DNA of 20,548 nucleotides, taken from positions 1-20,548 of the forward strand of contig DASUGM010000181.1 of assembly GCA_036274055.1 (NCBI GenBank), in the 5' to 3' direction. Every line of letters begins with the position of its first letter. The stretch's first letter is position 1. Both the position numbers and the translations under genes were made by a program. The stretch comes from DASUGM01 sp036274055. Its GTDB lineage: Bacteria; Acidobacteriota; Vicinamibacteria; Vicinamibacterales; SCN-69-37. The notes under the pieces were generated by a model. It saw only the letters and a program-made list of their open reading frames with translations, ran no database searches and was not told where the DNA came from. Shown here piece by piece: positions 6,191 to 13,040 of the stretch.

Positions 6191-7723
6191 TCAATTCGGA
6201 TACCGAAGCAGCCTGGTCAGCGCCTTTTCGACGACGCCGTCGATCTGCGACGCCGGCGCGGTGAAGTGATTCGCGATCATCGAGAACACCAGGCGCTCGC
6301 CTGACGTCGTCTCGAGAAACCCCGACAGCGATCGGACGTTGGCAATCGATCCAGTCTTGGCCTGGACGCGGCGATCGAGCTCGCTGTCCTTCATCCGATT
6401 CGAGAGCGTGCCGTCGTGGCCGCCGACTGGGAGCGCGGCGACGAACGGGCCGCGCAGCTTCTCGTCCGCCCACACCTGCTTCAGCAGCGTGACGACGCCG
6501 TCGGCGGTGACGTAGTTGTAGCGCGACAGCCCGGAGCCGTCGGTCATCACCAGCGCGTCGGCGGTGATCCCCCGTTTCGCGAGCGACTCGAGCGCCGCCT
6601 TACGGCCGGCGGACGTCGTTCCAATCTGCGCCGTTCCGCCTTCGCCGCCGAAGCGTCCGATCGTTTTCAGGATCATCTCGCCGTAGAAGTTCTGGCTCGG
6701 TTTGAGGAAGCTGCCGGCGATCTCGCTGAGCGGCGCCGAGAGATGCTTCGCCAGCACCCGCCGGTCCTCGACCATCATCACGCGCATGACGTCGTCGCCG
6801 TCTTCGGCGCCGTCGCGGACGCTGATGCCGCGCGACGCCAGCGCGAGCTTGAACGCCTCGACGAAGACCCTGGTCGGATTTTCGACCGTGGTGGTGCGCG
6901 TCACGACCGGGCCGTTGGCGGGAATCGAGCCGCTGACGTCGAGGTGCATGCTGCCCGCGCGTCGCGAAATCGAGATGCTCGGCGCCGAGCCCGGTTCGCC
7001 GCTGATCATGCCGTTGCCGATTTCGAAGCCGTGCCCGGCGGGGAACGACGCGATGCGCACCGGGTCGTTCGGATACGCGCCCGGCGACAGCCGCAGCGTG
7101 ACGACGTTCTCGTTGAGCGACAGCGCCCCCGACGGCGCGGCGTAGTCGGCCTCGAGGTAGTCCCAGGCCCAGCCGGGGCCGACGCCGGTATCGTCGAACG
7201 CGTCGTCATCGCCGATGATCCGGCCGTCGATGCGGTGGATCCCGGCTTTCACTAGCGCGTCGGCCCATTCGAGAAACAGCGGCGCGAAACCATTGTCCTT
7301 CGCGCCGATCGTCGGATCGCCGCTGCCGATGACCCAGAGATCGCCGCGGAGCGCGCCGTTCTCGACCTTGCCGGCGGTTTCGAGCCGCGTTTCCCAGCGA
7401 TAGTCCCAGCCGAGCCGATCGACGGCGGCGGCCAGCGTGAACAGCTTCATGTTCGACGCCGGCATCACCAGCTTGTCGCTGTTGCGTTGGTAGATGAGCG
7501 TGCCGTCGCGCAGCGACTCAACGCGAATGCCCACGAGGGCGCGGCTCAGGACGGGATCGGCAAAAATCCCGTCGAGGTCCGCGCCCAGGTCCGTGCGGGG
7601 TGCGGCATGCGCGGTGCGCAGTGCGAAAGGCCCAAGGCCCAGGGCCCAAGGCCCAAGACCTGACACGCCGAGCGCGAACGCGAGCGAGATCGTCAGGCGC
7701 GCGAGCGCGCGGCGCGGCTTCAC
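6191..7723 (-). CDS. dacB: D-alanyl-D-alanine carboxypeptidase/endopeptidase, S13 (PBP4) family
   Basis: This 510-residue penicillin-binding protein has all three active-site motifs: SxxK as SNMK (Ser90, Lys93), SxN as SQN (343-345) and KTG (456-458). The PBP4-type segment DGSGLSRYN follows at about 395-403. It trims D-Ala from peptidoglycan stem peptides or cleaves cross-links in the periplasm. An N-terminal signal peptide with likely cleavage after AHA/AHAA (about 40-41) carries an odd 7-residue repeat, GLGPWAL-GLGPFAL, at 22-35. The GTG start overlaps the DUF4340 stop (GTGA, 7720-7723), placing it last in a five-gene operon with a gliding-type ABC system. Such coupling suggests co-regulation of wall remodelling with that transporter. 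Its stop faces array C. Confidence 0.93.
   Translation of the reverse strand: MKPRRALARLTISLAFALGVSGLGPWALGLGPFALRTAHAAPRTDLGADLDGIFADPVLSRALVGIRVESLRDGTLIYQRNSDKLVMPASNMKLFTLAAAVDRLGWDYRWETRLETAGKVENGALRGDLWVIGSGDPTIGAKDNGFAPLFLEWADALVKAGIHRIDGRIIGDDDAFDDTGVGPGWAWDYLEADYAAPSGALSLNENVVTLRLSPGAYPNDPVRIASFPAGHGFEIGNGMISGEPGSAPSISISRRAGSMHLDVSGSIPANGPVVTRTTTVENPTRVFVEAFKLALASRGISVRDGAEDGDDVMRVMMVEDRRVLAKHLSAPLSEIAGSFLKPSQNFYGEMILKTIGRFGGEGGTAQIGTTSAGRKAALESLAKRGITADALVMTDGSGLSRYNYVTADGVVTLLKQVWADEKLRGPFVAALPVGGHDGTLSNRMKDSELDRRVQAKTGSIANVRSLSGFLETTSGERLVFSMIANHFTAPASQIDGVVEKALTRLLRYPN
7593..7657. repeat. Two 7-bp tandem arrays inside the dacB signal peptide
   Basis: Plus-strand positions 7593-7627 are five consecutive 7-bp units GTGCGNN (one begins ATGCG). 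They are followed at 7627-7654 by four AAGGCCC-type units (one AGGGCCC) and a partial unit. The second array encodes the protein repeat GLGPWAL/GLGPFAL, since 21 nt is three units and seven codons. The first encodes the region around the signal-peptidase site. Unit length matches the intergenic arrays nearby. Confidence 0.85.
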
Positions 7724-9111
7724 TTGCTTTCTGAAATCGCTTTCAGCTGGCCGAGGATCTTGTCGAACTCGGCTGGCGCGATCACCGCCGCGCCCGGATC
7801 GCCGGGGCGAATCGCGTGGACGACGCCGCCGGACTTACGCAGTGTGACGCGCTCTTCCTTGGGTGCCGAGGCGTCGCCGAAGCGCGCGACGATGACGATG
7901 TCTTCGCCAGAGGGGAGGGCTTTCTCGGCGAACGATTCGGCACGCAGAGTCGAGACGCCGTTGAGCAGATCGTTCACCGCCGTCTGGTCCAGGTCCTTGG
8001 CGGTCGGTTTCTTCTGCTTCCACACCTCGGCGGGCGCCGGTGCCGGCACCGGCGACGCTTCAGCGGGCTTGTCCTTGGCGGGCGGCGCCGCCTTTTCCTT
8101 GGCAATCGTCAGCGCGGTCGCGCCGTGGGTGATGTCGAGCCCGGTCGCGGTGAATGTCCGGAACTCGAAGATGTCCTTCAGCCGGACGTCCTCGGGTTTC
8201 TTCTTGATGTCGGTGAGCACCGACGGCTCGAGCGTGAACACCACCGGCCGCGACAGATCGCGCGCGTAGACGGCGTTGTCGTCCTTCTTCGCGCCAATGG
8301 CAAGGGTCGCCCGGTTGGAGCCGGCGCCGAAGGTCGCCGTCGCCTGCGGTTTGTCGAGGCCGTAGGTCTTCAGGTCCTTGGTGCCGTCGGCGGCAACGAT
8401 CGACTTCATCTGCGCCTGCTGCACTTTGCCGACGATCGCGTCGACGGCGGCGAAGTCGGCGCGCGCGTTGACCGGCGCAGTGATTTGCCACTGGTCGCCC
8501 TTGCGAGTGAACGACGTTGTCGGCGCCCCGGCGGCCTCGATGGTAATCGCGTCAACCGCGCCGCGGTCGAATTTCAGCGCGGTCTTGTCGCGCAGATCGA
8601 ATGTCGTGCGGTTGAAGGTGTCGTTGAGATACGAAGAGATCAGAATGACGCGCGGCTGACCTTCCACCTGGGCGTAGAGGTCGGACCCGGTCGGCGTCTT
8701 GTTGCCGAGGAGCAGCTTGCGCTCCGCGGTTTCGCCGGCGACCTTGAACGCGACCGTCGTCTTCGGCGGCTTCAAGCCGAAGGCGTCCAGCGAGGTTGGG
8801 TTTTCATCGAGCACGCTCTGCTGCTCGAGCGTTTCGAGCGACGACACCAGTGAGCCGACCGCAGCGGTGTCGGCGGGCATCGGCTCCGGCGCGACGATTT
8901 GCCAGTCGGTGCCGCTCTTCTTGAGCGTCGTCGTCTCGCCGGACGCCGACGTCACCTTCACTTCTTCGATCTTGCCGGCTTCGAGGCCGAAGACCTTCGC
9001 CTTGACGGTTTTCGGATCGGTGAGATCGCGCTTGGACTCGACGAAATAGGCGTAGCCGCCGAGCCCAAGTGCCAGGACGAGCAAGATCAGAAACGAACGG
9101 CCGCCGCGCAT
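7720..9111 (-). CDS. DUF4340 domain protein of the gliding-type ABC operon
   Basis: This 463-residue protein has an N-terminal membrane anchor (about 5-23, FLILLVLALGLGGYAYF) and a long exported beta-rich region. The region carries recurring units of the form GLDKPQATATFG/GLKPPKTTVAFK with VxLGxKxP motifs, typical of DUF4340. A Pro/Ala/Lys-rich linker lies at about 340-365. DUF4340 proteins are regularly encoded next to GldA/GldF/GldG-like ABC genes; a biochemical role is not established. The ATG at 9111 is preceded by GGAGG on the minus strand, 8 nt away, and lies 19 nt after the GldG-like stop. Its own stop overlaps the dacB start (GTGA). I infer that it is an extracytoplasmic accessory of the ABC complex. 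Confidence 0.85.
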   Translation of the reverse strand: MRGGRSFLILLVLALGLGGYAYFVESKRDLTDPKTVKAKVFGLEAGKIEEVKVTSASGETTTLKKSGTDWQIVAPEPMPADTAAVGSLVSSLETLEQQSVLDENPTSLDAFGLKPPKTTVAFKVAGETAERKLLLGNKTPTGSDLYAQVEGQPRVILISSYLNDTFNRTTFDLRDKTALKFDRGAVDAITIEAAGAPTTSFTRKGDQWQITAPVNARADFAAVDAIVGKVQQAQMKSIVAADGTKDLKTYGLDKPQATATFGAGSNRATLAIGAKKDDNAVYARDLSRPVVFTLEPSVLTDIKKKPEDVRLKDIFEFRTFTATGLDITHGATALTIAKEKAAPPAKDKPAEASPVPAPAPAEVWKQKKPTAKDLDQTAVNDLLNGVSTLRAESFAEKALPSGEDIVIVARFGDASAPKEERVTLRKSGGVVHAIRPGDPGAAVIAPAEFDKILGQLKAISESK

Positions 9112-9130
9112 TTCAAAGCCTCCGCGAAAA

Positions 9131-10717
9131 CTAGCGCTTCCGCCACCACACCCGGACGGCGTTGGCGAACAGCAGGCCCGGGATGATCAGCAGCGCCGCC
9201 CAGACCGTCATCTTGTAATGATCCGCCGTCATTTCCAGCGGCCGATCCGACGGGTCCTTCGGCCGGATCGCAATCAGATCTTCCTGCTGCGCGAGCCAGT
9301 TGCAGATGTTCAGGAAGATGTCGCGATTGCCCTGGATATTGTTGAGTCGATTCGAGGCGAAGTCGCTGTCGCCGGCGACGACGATGCGCGCCTCCGGCTT
9401 CGGCGCGTTGGCGTCGGCCGGCGCCGCCGCCGGCGCTGCCGCTTCGGCCGGCGCGGACGCGGCAGCAATCAGCGAGATCGGGCCCTGCTTGTCGCCCTTG
9501 TCGAAGTTCGGCTCGATCTTCGGATTCTCGACGTACAAGCCCTTGATGTCGGCCTCTGCCCAGCTGCGCGCGCTGGTCTCGACGACCTTCTGCGCGAACT
9601 TGCCGCTGGCGCCGCCCTCGATCGGCGTCACCGACCGCGCCAGCTCGTAGGCCGTCGCCAGCGTGAAGTCCTTGTTGATCGCATGCGGCAGCGGCACCGC
9701 AATTGGCACCGACGGGCCGGCGTTGATCTGCCGGCCGACGCCGCTGACGTCGATGACGACGTCGTTGCCGACGTTGATGCCCCATTCCCTGGCGAGCGCG
9801 ATCAGGCCGAGCGGTTCCGGTCCGGTCCCTTTCTCCGGCGGATCGATCGCAATCAGCACCTTGCCGCCCTTCTTCAGAAACGCCCGGAGCATCTCGATCT
9901 CGGCGGGGAAGGGATCGGTCTTCGGACCGGCGACGACGACCACGCTGGCGTCGTCGGGGATTTTGCCGGACTGCGCCAGCGGCAGCGCATCGACTTCGAA
10001 GTTGTCGTTCTTCAAGGCGTCAGCGATGCCGCTGTAGCCCGACGGATCGGTGGCCTTCGGATCGTGTTCGCCGTGACCAGTGACGAAATACACTTTCTTG
10101 GCCGCGCCGATGACCAGCTTCTTCAGCAGGTTGCTGACGTTCTGCTCGTCGAGCTGGCTGGTGCGCTCCTTGCGGCCGTTGTACTCGGCGACGATCGTCG
10201 GCACCTGGGTGATTTCGTATTTCTGCGATTCGACCGGCGAGCGCACCGCGTCGATGTACTCCACCGAGATCTGTTTCGACAGGTAGGTGTACTCATTCAG
10301 CCGATCGAGCACGCTCTGCTGATCGCCGGTGGCGTGGAACGCCTTGATGGTGACCGGCTGCTTCAGCTCGGACAGAATCTGCCGCGTCTGATCCGACAGC
10401 GAGAACTGTTTGTTCTGGGTCAGGTCCCAGCGATGATTCCAGCCCTGCCGGCGCGACATGTAATTGATGGCGACGAGAATCGCCAGGAACAGCAGCACGC
10501 TCGAAATCGCCACCGATCCGTACTTGACGTTCTTGCCCGAGAACGACCGCGCGATGTCGCGCCACTGCGACAGCGCGTAGAGCGCGGTCACCACCAGGCC
10601 GGCCATCGCCAGGCCCTGATACCACTCGATCAGCTCCGGTTTGGTGAACCGGAGTGCGACCGCGGCGAGAACGAGGATGACGCCGAGCCAGCCGAGCAAC
10701 CCAAGAATGCGCTTCAC
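9131..10717 (-). CDS. GldG-like ABC-type auxiliary protein
   Basis: This 528-residue protein has three N-terminal helices (about 5-22, 34-50 and 70-88) and a large extracytoplasmic part. Motifs typical of GldG/ABC_transp_aux proteins are LTQNKQFSLSDQT, VYFVTGHGEHDP and IAIDPPEKGTGPEPLGL. A final helix near 500-518 ends in a basic VWWRKR tail. An Ala/Pro-rich insert (about 428-450) precedes the ARIVVAGDSDFASN strand. GldG works with an ABC permease in Bacteroidota gliding; homologues elsewhere are of uncertain substrate. The open frame continues upstream inside the permease gene. I chose GTG 10717 because it lies 2 nt after the permease stop, has GGAGG about 8 nt before it, and begins a clean hydrophobic helix (MKRILGLLGWLG). 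Confidence 0.88.
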   Translation of the reverse strand: MKRILGLLGWLGVILVLAAVALRFTKPELIEWYQGLAMAGLVVTALYALSQWRDIARSFSGKNVKYGSVAISSVLLFLAILVAINYMSRRQGWNHRWDLTQNKQFSLSDQTRQILSELKQPVTIKAFHATGDQQSVLDRLNEYTYLSKQISVEYIDAVRSPVESQKYEITQVPTIVAEYNGRKERTSQLDEQNVSNLLKKLVIGAAKKVYFVTGHGEHDPKATDPSGYSGIADALKNDNFEVDALPLAQSGKIPDDASVVVVAGPKTDPFPAEIEMLRAFLKKGGKVLIAIDPPEKGTGPEPLGLIALAREWGINVGNDVVIDVSGVGRQINAGPSVPIAVPLPHAINKDFTLATAYELARSVTPIEGGASGKFAQKVVETSARSWAEADIKGLYVENPKIEPNFDKGDKQGPISLIAAASAPAEAAAPAAAPADANAPKPEARIVVAGDSDFASNRLNNIQGNRDIFLNICNWLAQQEDLIAIRPKDPSDRPLEMTADHYKMTVWAALLIIPGLLFANAVRVWWRKR

Positions 10718-10719
10718 GA

Positions 10720-11499
10720 CTAGCCCCTCCAGCGTTCGCTGTCGACCGACTTCAGGGTCAGGAACAACCCGAAGACGATGACGCTCAGATAGAACACCAG
10801 ATGCTTGGTGTCGATGACGCCCTTGCCGAAGTCGTCGAAGTGCTCGGTGATCGACAGGTAGCGCATGATCTCGCCGAGCCACGGCCCGGCGCTGTCCGCC
10901 ATCCAGTTGATGATCCAGAGCAGCAGCAGCACGACGAACGTGCCGACGCCGGCGACCATCTGGTTCTTGGTCAGGCTCGACACGAACAACCCGATGGCGA
11001 CGAAGCAGCCGCCGAGCAGCAGCAGACCGAGATAGCCGGAGATGAGCGGCGTGATCTCCGGACGGCTGTAGAGGAACAGCATGCCGACGTAGACCGCGGT
11101 GACCGCGAGCAACCCCAGGTAGAGGCCGATGGCGCCGAAGAACTTCCCAAGCACGATGTCGAGATCGGTGATCGGCGAGGTCAGCAGGAGTTCGATCGTC
11201 CCCGAGCGTTTCTCTTCCGAGTAGGTGCGCATCGTCACCATCGGCACGAGGAACAGGATGATCACGCTGGCGTTCTGCAGCAGCGGCCGGATCAGATCGT
11301 TGTTGACGTTCTGCTTCACCGGGCCGCCGCCGAACTGCGCGCGCATTGCCGCCGAGGCGACGAGATCGACGTAGGCGACGTAGAAGTACCCGAAGATCAG
11401 GGCGAAGAGCCCCATCATCACCCACGCGATCGGCGAGCCGAAATAGACGCGCATTTCCTTGCCGGCAATCGCCGAGATGTTGCGGACGCGATTACCCAT
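10720..11499 (-). CDS. ABC-2 type permease, GldF-like
   Basis: This 259-residue integral membrane protein has about six helices. A short N-terminal cytoplasmic stretch (KEMRVYFGSPIAW) precedes TM1, an extracytoplasmic loop rich in Asn/Gln follows, and the ABC-2 hallmark SEEKRSGTIELLLTSPIT precedes TM3. It would form the membrane channel with the upstream ATPase. I prefer ATG 11499 to the longer frame (to 11529): AGGAGG lies 6 nt upstream on the minus strand, and MGNRVRNISAIAGKE is the usual beginning of such permeases. The start lies within the end of the ATPase gene (8-nt overlap), and 2 nt separate its stop from the GldG-like start, so the genes are translationally coupled. Confidence 0.9.
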   Translation of the reverse strand: MGNRVRNISAIAGKEMRVYFGSPIAWVMMGLFALIFGYFYVAYVDLVASAAMRAQFGGGPVKQNVNNDLIRPLLQNASVIILFLVPMVTMRTYSEEKRSGTIELLLTSPITDLDIVLGKFFGAIGLYLGLLAVTAVYVGMLFLYSRPEITPLISGYLGLLLLGGCFVAIGLFVSSLTKNQMVAGVGTFVVLLLLWIINWMADSAGPWLGEIMRYLSITEHFDDFGKGVIDTKHLVFYLSVIVFGLFLTLKSVDSERWRG

Positions 11500-12490
11500 T
11501 GGCCACCTCCTGCGTTGCGGGCGCGTCAACCACCGTCGCGGCCGCCTGATCGCGCTGTTCTTCGGTGGTCAGCTGCAGGAAGATTTCCTCGAGACTGAGC
11601 CGGTTCGGCCGCAGCTCGAGCAGGCCCCAGCCGCGATCGACGACCGCGCGCGCGACTTCGCGGCGGACGTCGACGTTCGGTTCGGCTTCGATCTCGAAGC
11701 CGGTCATCCGCGCGTGCTGATCGGCCACGGTCACGACGCGCACGCCCGGCACCGCGGCGAGCGCAGCGCCGGCGTCGCCGTCGGCCTCGACTTGCACGTA
11801 CAGCGTCGCCGATCCCTTGAGCTGATGAGTCAGGTTCTCCGGCGTGTCGACGGCGACGACCCTGCCCTTGTTGATAATGACGACGCGGTGGCAGGTCTGC
11901 GCGACCTCCGGCAGGATGTGCGTGCTCAGGATGATCGTGTGATCGCCGCCGAGCCCGCGGATCAAGTCGCGCGTCTCCATGATCTGCTTCGGGTCGAGAC
12001 CCGCGGTGGGCTCGTCGAGGATCAGAACTTCCGGATCGTGCAGCAGCGCCTGCGAGAGGCCGACCCGCTGCTTGTAGCCCTTCGAGAGCTTGCCGCAGTG
12101 CCGGTTGGCCATGTCGTCGACGTGCGTCTTGCGCATCGCGGTCTCGACGCGCTGCTGGCGCTCGGCTTTCGACAGCTGGCCGAGCCGCAGCCTGGCGCAG
12201 AAATTCAGGTACTCGCGCACCGTCATTTCCGGGTAGAGCGGCGGGGTCTCGGGCAGGTAGCCGATGCGCTCCTTGGCCTCGATGGGCTTCTCGAACAGGT
12301 CGAACCCCGCGACGATGGCCTTGCCGTCGGTCGCGGGCATGTACCCGGTGAGCACGCGCATCGTCGTGGTCTTGCCGGCGCCGTTCGGGCCGAGAAAACC
12401 CAGGATTTCTCCCTTCTCTACGCGAAAGCTGACGTCGTCGACGGCAGTGAAGGGGCCGTACCGTTTCGTGAGGTGTTGCACCTCAATCAT
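11492..12490 (-). CDS. ABC transporter ATP-binding protein, GldA-like
   Basis: This 332-residue ATPase carries Walker A GPNGAGKT (34-41), signature LSKGYKQR (135-142), Walker B VLILDE (155-160) and H-loop His191. The Q-loop position reads PETPPLYPEM, the form common in GldA/CcmA-like ABC-2 ATPases. The last ~110 residues form a beta-alpha C-terminal domain (DUF4162-like) ending in an Ala/Thr-rich tail. It should energise the GldF-like permease and GldG-like subunits encoded next. ATG 12490 is preceded by AGAGGA about 6 nt upstream. It is first in the five-gene operon and has a strong promoter at 12568-12596. Confidence 0.93.
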   Translation of the reverse strand: MIEVQHLTKRYGPFTAVDDVSFRVEKGEILGFLGPNGAGKTTTMRVLTGYMPATDGKAIVAGFDLFEKPIEAKERIGYLPETPPLYPEMTVREYLNFCARLRLGQLSKAERQQRVETAMRKTHVDDMANRHCGKLSKGYKQRVGLSQALLHDPEVLILDEPTAGLDPKQIMETRDLIRGLGGDHTIILSTHILPEVAQTCHRVVIINKGRVVAVDTPENLTHQLKGSATLYVQVEADGDAGAALAAVPGVRVVTVADQHARMTGFEIEAEPNVDVRREVARAVVDRGWGLLELRPNRLSLEEIFLQLTTEEQRDQAAATVVDAPATQEVANG

Positions 12491-12567
12491 GTGTTCCTCT
12501 TCGTTGCTGAGAGCTTCCCAAGCGGGTTAAAACCTGTGGAAAACCGCCCGAGGCGGGGCAGCCACGC

Positions 12568-12596
12568 ATCGTATTTAAGGCCTGAAAACCTGTCAA
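12568..12596 (-). promoter_or_regulatory. Promoter of the gld-like ABC/dacB operon
   Basis: On the minus strand a consensus TTGACA (12596 to 12591) is followed after exactly 17 bp by TACGAT (12573 to 12568). This predicts a 5' untranslated leader of roughly 70 nt before the ATG at 12490. The -35 lies 3 bp from the -35 of the divergent arsR promoter. Confidence 0.7.
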
Positions 12597-12599
12597 CAC

Positions 12600-12635
12600 T
12601 TGACGTATGAATAGCTGTTCATATATTCATACATT
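12600..12635 (+). promoter_or_regulatory. arsR-zntA promoter with SmtB-type operator
   Basis: TTGACG (12600-12605) and TATATT (12622-12627) are separated by 16 bp. Between them lies an 18-bp dyad (12606-12623, eight of nine base pairs symmetric) whose bottom strand reads TGAACA-GC-TATTCA. This is the 6-2-6 core of SmtB/CadC-type operators. A repressor bound there would block RNA polymerase. The -10 ends 8 nt before ATG 12636 and there is no Shine-Dalgarno, so the mRNA is probably leaderless. Confidence 0.75.
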
Positions 12636-13040
12636 ATGAGCTCGACGACCGTTCGGAAACCCGATGCCGCCGCGGCTCTGAGGGATCAGACGTGCGAGGA
12701 GCGCCATGCGCTTGACCCGCAGGCACTGGCTGCCGTGCAGGCCCGACTGCTGGCGTCGGGAACGGTGGAATCGGTCGCCGACGTCTTCAAGCTTCTGGGC
12801 GATCCGACCCGCGTCCGCATCGTCGACGCGTTGAGTCACGGCGAGCGCTGCGTGTGCGACCTGGCGTCGCTGGTCGGGATCAGCGAGTCGGCGGTATCGC
12901 ACCAGTTGCGGCTCCTGCGGTCGGCGCGGCTCGTCCGGGTGCGCCGAACCGGACGGATGGCTTTTTACTCGCTTGACGACCATCACGTCGTCGGCCTGTT
13001 GCACGACACGCGCAAGCACGTCGAAGAGGCCGCATCGTGA
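12636..13040 (+). CDS. ArsR/SmtB-family metal-responsive repressor
   Basis: This 134-residue winged-helix sensor keeps residues of two known metal sites. The alpha3N (CadC-like) site has Cys72 and Cys74 in ERCVCDLA plus N-terminal Cys20 and His24. The alpha5 (SmtB/CzrA-like) zinc site is complete: Asp115, His117, His128 and Glu131 in the D-x-H-x10-H-x2-E spacing. The DNA-binding helix is SESAVSHQLRLLRSARLV. It likely represses itself and the P-type ATPase, releasing DNA on Zn(II), Cd(II) or Pb(II). Metal choice cannot be fixed from sequence. ATG 12636 is the only sensible start. The stop overlaps the ATPase GTG start (GTGA). Confidence 0.93.
   Translation: MSSTTVRKPDAAAALRDQTCEERHALDPQALAAVQARLLASGTVESVADVFKLLGDPTRVRIVDALSHGERCVCDLASLVGISESAVSHQLRLLRSARLVRVRRTGRMAFYSLDDHHVVGLLHDTRKHVEEAAS

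Noticed and set aside
9218..10723. 501-residue plus-strand reading frame opposite the GldG-like gene
   Set aside because: Its Arg/Asp/Val-rich composition is typical of antisense frames in high-GC DNA; the minus strand encodes a recognisable protein with a ribosome binding site.
10720..11425. N-terminal extension of the GldG-like reading frame into the permease gene
   Set aside because: The extension is Arg-rich shadow sequence of the permease; the real start is GTG 10717 with a GGAGG site just upstream.
11459..12610. 383-residue plus-strand reading frame opposite the ABC ATPase
   Set aside because: The minus strand carries complete Walker A, signature and Walker B motifs; the plus frame is a shadow.
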